From: Mesostigma viride
Taxonomy: Eukaryota; Streptophyta; Mesostigmatophyceae; Mesostigmatales; Mesostigmataceae
Reading direction: 5' to 3'
Assembly: GCA_009746045.1 (NCBI GenBank)
Contig: RPFO01001017.1
Location: forward strand, 1-64,000
DNA: 64,000 nt
This document shows, in pieces, positions 56,831 through 64,000 of this stretch (positions are counted from its first letter, which is position 1; each line of letters begins with the position of its first letter). Below the pieces are notes generated by a model. That model worked only from the letters and a program-made list of their open reading frames with translations, had not been told where the DNA came from and searched no databases. Position numbers and translations under genes: made by a program.

Positions 56831-59800
56831 TCACACCTGTAATTTTAACCACGTCAAGTACCACAGGCCAGGCCACTCACTGCGCTTCTTGGTCGCTGTC
56901 GCTTGCTGCTGCGCCTCTAGGCATGCGAGTGTGAACATGCGAAATTCTTCATAGTCCAGCTCCTGCACCATGCAGCCATGCATGCATGGGGGCCAGAGAT
57001 AATCAACGCCGGCCACGTTACTGCAGAGGTGGTGAACTGCCTCCCGCATGCGCAAGCATGGCAATGTCACAGGCATGACGCACCACAAAATGATAAACCA
57101 TAATTATGGAAACTACATCCAACATGTGGCAGGGAGGTAGGGCAAGATGGAAGGGGGGGAGGTTGTCGTAGGGGAGGTGAAAGCAGGCGCCTTGAAGCAC
57201 GCACGGCATCCTCATCGCCCGGCCATGGATGCCATGCAACATGCTGAAGCCCATGCGTACGGATGACAGCAGATACATCAGCAGAGAGCAGCGCAAGCAG
57301 TTCAACAGCTTGGTGATTTGGCCACAGAGGGGACGGGGGGCAGCATGCCATTTATCGGAGAGCAGGATGAAGGAGCATATCCGAGGAGCACAATGAAGGC
57401 ATGTGTGTGGAATTGTGAGGTGACATTGTCACAAGTGCCGGGTCAAGGTTGTGCGGTATCTATTGTGCGAAATCTATTCTGGGAAGGTGAAGCGAAGCCA
57501 GGTGGCCGCACGCAGAGCTCCTGTGGAAGCATGGCAGCGCAACGCGCAATCTTTTTTATTTCACTGTGGGTCTTTGCGAAAGAGTGACTGGATGCCCTAG
57601 GCAAGGGTGGAGGCTCACCGCTAAGGGGCAACTCCCAGCACCAAAGGAGGCCTCCACTAGAACTGCTACGGCACGCGGTGGGTATCCCACGGCATGTAGT
57701 GGGGTACTGCCATGGGAGGAGACATGCACTGCTAAGAGGAAGTAAAGAGACTGAATTGAACATGTACGTTTCAAGGCGAAAATCGATAGTAAGGCCCCAA
57801 CATGCCCCCCAGGGGTACCGCCCGCGCGCACCTGGCTGCCGTCGATGTCGAACTGCTTGAAAATCTTGCGCGCGCTATCCATGGAGATGTTGAAGACAAA
57901 GCCAAACCGCTCAAACTCCTGCACTTGGCGTGTCCAGACGCGCCAGCATGGCATGGCAGGGGGAGTCACCGAGCGGGAACAGGAACAAACAAAACCAGAA
58001 AAGAAGGGGTAAAAAAAGATTGGGAACGCCTGGTAGAACCCCCTCCGTGCGCCAAGAAGTGCAGTGGAGTACAATGGGGTGAGCGTGTTCAACATGCATG
58101 GACAACAGCTACAAGGCTGGCACGACATCAAAGCGCACACTAGCAGTTGCAGCCACGCCCTCAGCCAATGAATGCTGTTACAACGGGTTGCGCCTGCTGT
58201 AGTGCTACTATTAGTGTCAGATAACTTGGAATTGGCGCACACGGTTGGCGCTTATTAAACAGGGATTCACCCTCGAAAGACTCCTCACATGAGCTAGCGG
58301 TTACTCTTACGCGCTAGCGCTGGCTAATCACCCTCCTCAACCATGCAACCATACTGCTACCCTGAGGCCAACTCAGGTATCATGTTTTCCCGCTTTCGGC
58401 ATCAGATCCGCAAACACGCAAATGCCAGCCATGCGTCCGCTCCGTGTAACAAGCTGCCATCCACCGGCACCAGAGGCGGCGACCCGAGGGACGGCATGTA
58501 GATGTTCTCCCCTGCTGCCACCTGGCGCATGTGGGGCCAGCGACCGACCGCGTTTACAAGGGACCGCCACGCCCTACCTGCTCCCACCAGCGGTGATATG
58601 TTCATGGCCCCACCAGTACCCGGCGAGTGGAGCTATTTTTAGCGCCGCAGCCGCCCACCTGCAGCGTGATGGTGCCGCCCCCGTCCTCGTCCAGCAGCGC
58701 AAAGCACGTGCGCGAGTGGATGCTCAGGAAGACCCGCTCGTTGTGGTGCTGGCAGAGGGCACAAGGGTGAGGGGCGGAGGGCCGAGGCAACATGAGGGCA
58801 AGGGCCGAGGGCGCACCATGGTGACGATAGCCAGCAAGGGCAGAAGGCAGAGGGATCATGAGGGCGAGGGCAGAGGGGGCGTGGGGGCGTAATTTCAGCA
58901 TTGGGACCATCGGGAGAGATCGAGTCCATACAGGACAACATCATCCGGGGGGGGGCAGCCTTGGCGAATCCGTAGGATGAGAACACACCGGGCGTGCCAC
59001 CGCCCGGTGTGAGCAAGGTAAGGGTCGTTCCAGGCCAAGCCATCCAGGCAAGCATCTCAAAAATCCACGAGCACTTACTGTTACCCATTTTGTTCTAATT
59101 ATTGTGAATCACAGACGCATAAGCAGTATGACTACAGGGCTAGCCATCCAGGCAAGCGTCATTAACATCTACAACTATCTAGTATTACTCAAGTTATTCG
59201 AACAATGAGCAATTATGAACATGAGGAGTATAAATATGTCGTGTCATAGTAGGCGAAGAAGCATAGGGCTAGCATCGTACCGTCCTCCAAAGATATGTCT
59301 CACTAACTGCACATGACACTGCCCCTGGCCGCCTTGTCCTTATGATAGTAATAACGATAATAAAATGGCGATTGACAATCACAATACCCAATGAACAAGA
59401 TGTTAGCCTCCCCTGAGCCCACTGAAAGATCATGGAAAGCAGGCAGGCAACGCTTTCAAGCCCTGAAGCAACCGCTGAGATGAAGTGTGGGGCAGTGGGC
59501 TATGCGCACAATGGGACCCTGTGGGCAGCAGAGTATTCTTCAGCTAGCCCTATACTTGCCAGCCGGCAATCCTACCTTGACGGCCACACACATGCACACG
59601 AGCAGGTAGCACGCATCACCACGGCGGCTTGCTGGCGGACTCACCTTGACGGCCACACACATGCACACGAGCAGGCAGCACGCATCACCACGGCGGCTTG
59701 CTGGCGGACTCACCTTGACGGCCACACACATGCACACGAGCAGGCAGCACGCATCACCACGGCGGCTTGCTGGCGGACTCACCTTGACGGCCACACACAT

Positions 59801-62043
59801 GCACACGAGCAGGCAGCACGCATCACCACGGCGGCTTGCTGGCGGACTCACCTTGACGGCCACACACATGCACACGAGCAGGCAGCACGCATCACCACGG
59901 CGGCTTGCTGGCGGACTCACCTTGACAGCCACACACATGCACACGAGCAGGCAGCACGCATCACCACGGCGGCTTGCTGGCGGACTCACCTTGACGGCCA
60001 CACACATGCACACGAGCAGGTAGCACGCATCACCATGGCGGCTTGCTGGCGGACCCACCTTGACGGCCACACACATGCACACGAGCAGGTAGCACGCATC
60101 ACCACGGCGGCTTGCTGGCGGACTCACCTTGACGGCCACACACATGCACGCGAGCAGGTAGCACGCATCACCATGGCGGCTTGCTGGCGGACCCACCTTG
60201 ACGGCCACACACATGCACACGAGCAGGCAGCACGCATCACCACGGCGGCTTGCTGGCGGACCCACCTTGACGGCCACACACATGCACACGAGCAGGCAGC
60301 ACGCATCACCATGGCGGCTTGCTGGCGGACCCACCTTGACGGCCACACACATGCACACGAGCAGGCAGCACGCATCACCATGGCGGCTTGCTGGCGGACT
60401 CACCTTGACGGCCACACACATGCACACGAGCAGGCAGCACGCATCACCACGGCGGCTTGCTGGCGGACCCACCTTGACGGCCACACACATGCACACGAGC
60501 AGGCAGCACGCATCACCACGGCGGCTTGCTGGCGGACTCACCTTGACGGCCACACACATGCACACGAGCAGGTAGCACGCATCACCATGGCGGCTTGCTG
60601 GCGGACTCACCTTGACGGCCACACACATGCACACGAGCAGGCAGCACGCATCACCACGGCGGCTTGCTGGCGGACCCACCTTGACGGCCACACACATGCA
60701 CACGAGCAGGCAGCACGCATCACCACGGCGGCTTGCTGGCGGACCCACCTTGATGGCCACTAGCATGCACACGAGCAGGTAGAATTCGTCGAAGTCGATG
60801 AAACCATTGCCGTCCACGTCGAACATCTCAAACACGTGGTTGATCTTGGCTTCGGACAGGTCGGTCGCGCAGCACATGAACGACCTGATGATGCCATGGA
60901 AACAGGACAGTCGAGTAGGGGAGAATTTGTCAGGTATGGAAGCATTGGTAACAGGTCCGTCGCTCACCACATGACCTGGCATAGTGAGGTACGGGGTGGA
61001 TAATAATTGAATAGGAAACAGCCGTCAAACAGGGGCTAAAGGGGATGACAGGTCGGCGGCGCAAAGCATGACCGACCTGATGGCGTCATGTTACAAACAG
61101 CCACAGTATAGGCAGCAACAGTCCATGTGTTTCTGGTGCTACGCGTCAGTCGTGCCCCGCACTAAGCATAGAAGCATAGTGAGGTAGCATGGGGGAGCGG
61201 GTGCTAGTCAAAGGAGCGGTTGGGCCCGATCCTGGACACCACGATTCCAAAGGAGCGGTCGGCATTCCCTGTGGGTGCTAGGGACAGGTGCGTTAGTCAC
61301 GCAACGCGTGAAGGACCCGACGATCGAATGGGACAGATGACAATCCCAAGGGTGGGTGTGATACCATGGGACATACAAAAATCAGATAGAATGATGGCTA
61401 GGAATGCATAGCTCTATCTGCATTCCTAACAGGTTGGTTGATAGACACCAAACGAGAGGTAGAGCAGTTATGCTAGAGGATCGCGGTAACGTCAGCTAGC
61501 CGAGCGGTGTGGGTAACAGCGCATGAAGGGGGCTACAAGCTTGCAGGACAACCGTGGGTCACGAGCAAGACTGTTGCGCGACAAGGATATTGGATAACGA
61601 TTAAGGCTGAGTAGACAGGCGAGCGCGCCAGTGCAGACGGCATCTAGTGAAGGCGCCAAGGTAACACGCTCACATAGACATGGTTGGCAGCTTACACAGG
61701 CGCACCAGCTGACTGCGCCGTCTACAGATGCCATGTCGGTCAGGCAACCATACAATTATGCCAGGCCCCACTGCGATGACAGAAATGGGTGACGTCTTTG
61801 TACGACGTGGATGCGCCGCGTGGAATAGACCGACATGCCAGCGTCGTACCACAAGAAAACATCGAACTGCAACTCGATGGTTACGACGAGAGGGTACCTG
61901 AAAGCGATGTCGTCCATGCGGGCGTGCTTGCGTACGTCCAAGGCATCGAAGAGGGCCTGAATGTATTGCAACCCCCTCGCGCTAAGCAGCTGGTGCGTCC
62001 GTTCCAGGTGCAATCGCTCCAACAAGGGAAGTCGAACCTTCAT
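56831..62043 (-). CDS. EFCAB9-like EF-hand calcium-binding protein, at least five exons
   Basis: Minus-strand exons 62043-61898, 60884-60749, 58748-58659, 57918-57832 and 56962-56881 join in phase (GT-AG), giving about 180 residues; the end may run to a stop at 56831 or into an unseen last exon. It starts MKVRLPLLERLHLERTHQLL. Three canonical calcium loops are intact: D71-V-D-G-N-G-F-I-D-F-D-E82; D114-E-D-G-G-G-T-I-T-L-Q-E125; D148-I-D-G-S-Q-E-L-D-Y-E-E159, the last two split by introns. The order and wording (LLSARGL, KINHVFEMFDVD, FDEFYLLVCMLVA, FERFGFVFNI, LDYEEFRMFT) match EFCAB9, the calcium sensor of the CatSper channel complex in sperm flagella. Other EF-hand proteins are possible but fit less well. 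Exon 2's donor heads an 18-copy 69-bp array in the intron. Confidence 0.8.
59575..60770 (-). repeat. 69-bp array duplicating the EFCAB9 exon 2 end and splice donor
   Basis: Seventeen further copies (period 69 bp = 23 codons) follow the true exon 2 end. Each contains LLVCMCVAVK-type codons (compare the exon's LLVCMLVAIK), then AAG|GTGAGTC or AAG|GTGGGTC and about 36 bp of former intron (PPASRRGDACC if translated). The frame of exon 2 stays open across the whole array to about 59540. An opposite-strand frame across it is an artefact of the repeat. Confidence 0.95.
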
Positions 62044-62645
62044 TCCTTCCTGCAAATCAGGTCGCGCAAGCTTTCGGTGGTCTTGCTCGACATCCCTTAA
62101 GTTAGACCTACAATGAGCATGGTGGGGCAGCAGAGGCGGACATCCCGCCGGCTATCAAAGTTTACTTCGGCCGGGACTTTCTACCAGTTTTAAGATGGCG
62201 CACCATGGCTAGGCGCAAACTAGCACAGTTATGGGAAATGGGCAGACTAATTGCGTGAACAGGATCGTTTACAGAATTTGATATTTACGATTTGGTACTC
62301 GCAATGGTCACCGCTTGACATCGAAATGGCGAACGTGCAAATAGCCTGGCAAGACGTGTGTGACGACACTAATTGTGACGAAGTGTGGTGCCCGGCGTCA
62401 CGTGCCTCTTCGATTCCCGGCAAATTGGCAACTCGCGCCAGGGTGACAGCAGCCCGAATATACTGTAAGACGGGCCGGGTGCGGTTTCTCGGCGCGCGCG
62501 GTGGCTGCGAGTTGAGAATCCTGCAACCTGGTGAGTTTCCCGCCATCCTGATCTAATCTCTAGGGAGAGAAGTAGTAGCCCCCATGCTGACACAGGATCA
62601 AGATTGCCCTGTCGGTTCACCGGCGCGGGAATAAACTCAACTCAA
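62044..62645. other. Upstream flank of the EFCAB9-like gene
   Basis: No gene recognised. The promoter of the minus-strand EFCAB9-like gene should be at its left end. Confidence 0.4.
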
Positions 62646-64000
62646 CTTTTTTCGGGGAAATGGGTATATTTTATTAGCCAATTATGGACCAAAGAGGTGA
62701 GAGGGGAAATGAGTATCAGCGAATCCTAATGAAGGTGGGCACGCACACGTGTGGCGGTGACAGGTGAAAGGCTAATAGGGCGCGTTATTAGACCAGGGAA
62801 GCCATTGGACCTGAGTGATGTCGCCATGAGGCATACTGGTGAATACCTGATTACGGCCCAGTAGATCATGAAAAAGCTGGAGCGGGCTGGGCTTGTCGTT
62901 ATTGGGCCCTGGGTCCCACACCCTGTGTTGTTCCTGAGCTAACAGCCAGTAGCGGCGCATAGCCGCATTCCATAGGTATATAAAGCGCCGGACTACGCCG
63001 CCGCGGGTATACTCCTCGCGGACCTTAAAGACTGTCTCGTTGCGTATGGTCCAGATCGCGTATAGCATAGTAGTGCGTAGCCATATCCATTCTGCTTGGG
63101 AAACTGAAAGCTCGGACCCTGGTGTGCCAGCAATACCGAAAATGATGGTACGCACGCTGATTGGGAGAGTGGGTGGCGATGCCGTCCATGCGGCCCAGAT
63201 GTTAATGAGCCACGTCCAAACCCCAGGGAGATTACAGTAAAGAAACCTGTGCTCAATGGTTTCACTAGGGTGCGTGCACAGGCATGATGCATCATGACCA
63301 AAACGCTCGTGGAGCATGGCGCAGACCCCTATCGCCCTATGCATCAAAAGGTGTTGTACATCAGTGGCCCTGCGGTCCACGAGAGGGTGGTCTACCGCCA
63401 GGGTAATCATCTTAACCCAAGTGTAGCCCGGCCAATGTATTCCCCAGCGGGCTCGGCCCGGGTGGGGCTGATGGTACATATGCAACAAGATATCATAACC
63501 CCAATCTGCGGTGTACTCAAAGATACATTTGCTGGTTCTGATGTCCCCCTTGGTTAAGACCCATCCAAATTCAACCGGGTCCAGATGTAGTAGATCGAGC
63601 CGTGTGTTGCCCACGTGTAGCCATGTAATGCTCTCAACCGGGGATAATGGGTCCGGCTGGATCATGCAGATCTTGGCACAGACCATGGGACTACGCGTAT
63701 GCGGTGACACTGGGAAGCTGGCGTGTACGCATATAAGGTGGATAGTTGATACAGACACCCATTGTGGCCAGAAATAGCGTCCAGCAGTTGTAGTTGGAGC
63801 CCCTCAGGTGGCAGAACCGTCACGACTAAACCCTTGCACGCAGGCGTGACTCCGTCGGCGTAGAAGCTAACCCAGTCGCCGGTTATAATTGGCTTGCGTG
63901 GGGCAGTCATCAATGCATGCCACGCCGCTGGTATCGCACTTATAAGAGTTTGCCACGCTTGCAGGGAGGGCATGTGGGAGACCCAAGTGCTGACCTCGTC
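62646..64000 (-). mobile_element. LINE E C-terminal part (minus), runs off the window
   Basis: Minus strand from the window edge: WQTLISAIPAAWHALM...GDWVSFYADGVTPACKGLVV (to about 63700), a frameshift, then a 328-codon frame ending at 62772 with ADWGYDILLHMYHQPHPG, RATDVQHLLMHRAIGVCAML and ERFGHDASCLCTHPSETIEH RFLYC. The last is the zinc-binding zf-RVT module found downstream of plant-type LINE reverse transcriptases. The 3' UTR reaches about 62646, and its last 50 bp match 21467-21518. The reverse transcriptase itself must lie beyond position 64000. Confidence 0.8.

Noticed and set aside
57318-58143. Small plus-strand frames near 57.3-58.1 kb
   Set aside because: They overlap introns and exon 4 of the minus-strand EFCAB9-like gene and show no conserved motif.
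59432-60763. 443-codon plus-strand frame of HTHAHEQAARITTAACW repeats
   Set aside because: It is the antisense reading of the 69-bp array whose other strand continues the EFCAB9 exon 2 frame; no non-repetitive sequence supports it.

Overview
This is nuclear DNA of a eukaryote, not a prokaryote: coding regions are broken by GT-AG introns, codons are GC-rich, and LINE-type retrotransposons, a piggyBac transposon and many micro- and minisatellites are present. A short interstitial run of CCCTAAA (plant/green-algal type telomere repeat), a plant-type HIR/SPFH protein, a cobalamin-dependent ribonucleotide reductase and an EFCAB9-like (flagellar CatSper-associated) EF-hand protein together suggest a flagellated alga, possibly an early-branching green alga. 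That placement is inference.

Layout. 1-1455: C-rich satellite. 3954-5770: five-exon LYR-motif protein (+). 6048-12118: eight-exon class II (B12-dependent) ribonucleotide reductase (+), with a ~0.9 kb GC-rich 9-bp array filling intron 2. 12.7-32.2 kb: a retrotransposon graveyard in which individual insertions can be resolved by target-site duplications, including a four-layer nest and an ORF1-only 'half-LINE' family; one intronless gene of unknown function lies inside it (21868-23001, +). 32495-47085: a ten-exon mitochondrial-type DnaJ (Hsp40) gene on the minus strand, reconstructed here in full (485 aa); its last intron holds a 3.3 kb piggyBac element with intact TTAA duplications and terminal inverted repeats, and most of its larger introns carry their own tandem repeats. 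48145-49836: intronless HIR-like SPFH protein (+), divergent from DnaJ. 49.9-56.8 kb: minisatellites and 3' ends of a LINE family. 56831-62043: an EFCAB9-like EF-hand gene (-), with an 18-copy 69-bp array growing out of one exon's splice donor. 62.6-64 kb: C-terminal part of another LINE (-).

The most unusual signal is structural. In at least three genes, short tandem duplications start at the 3' end of an exon and include its 5' splice site (EFCAB9 exon 2; DnaJ exons 4, 5 and 9; RNR exons 3 and 4). These copies range from two or three decayed ones to full minisatellites, suggesting that introns here lengthen by repeated duplication of exon/donor junctions. The EFCAB9 array stays open in the exon's frame, so alternative donor use would add multiples of 23 residues.

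The host genes do not form a pathway: DnaJ and the LYR protein are probably mitochondrial, RNR makes deoxynucleotides, HIR is a membrane scaffold, and EFCAB9 would act in the flagellum. All exon models were built by eye from reading frame, splice-site and family conservation and need transcript confirmation.
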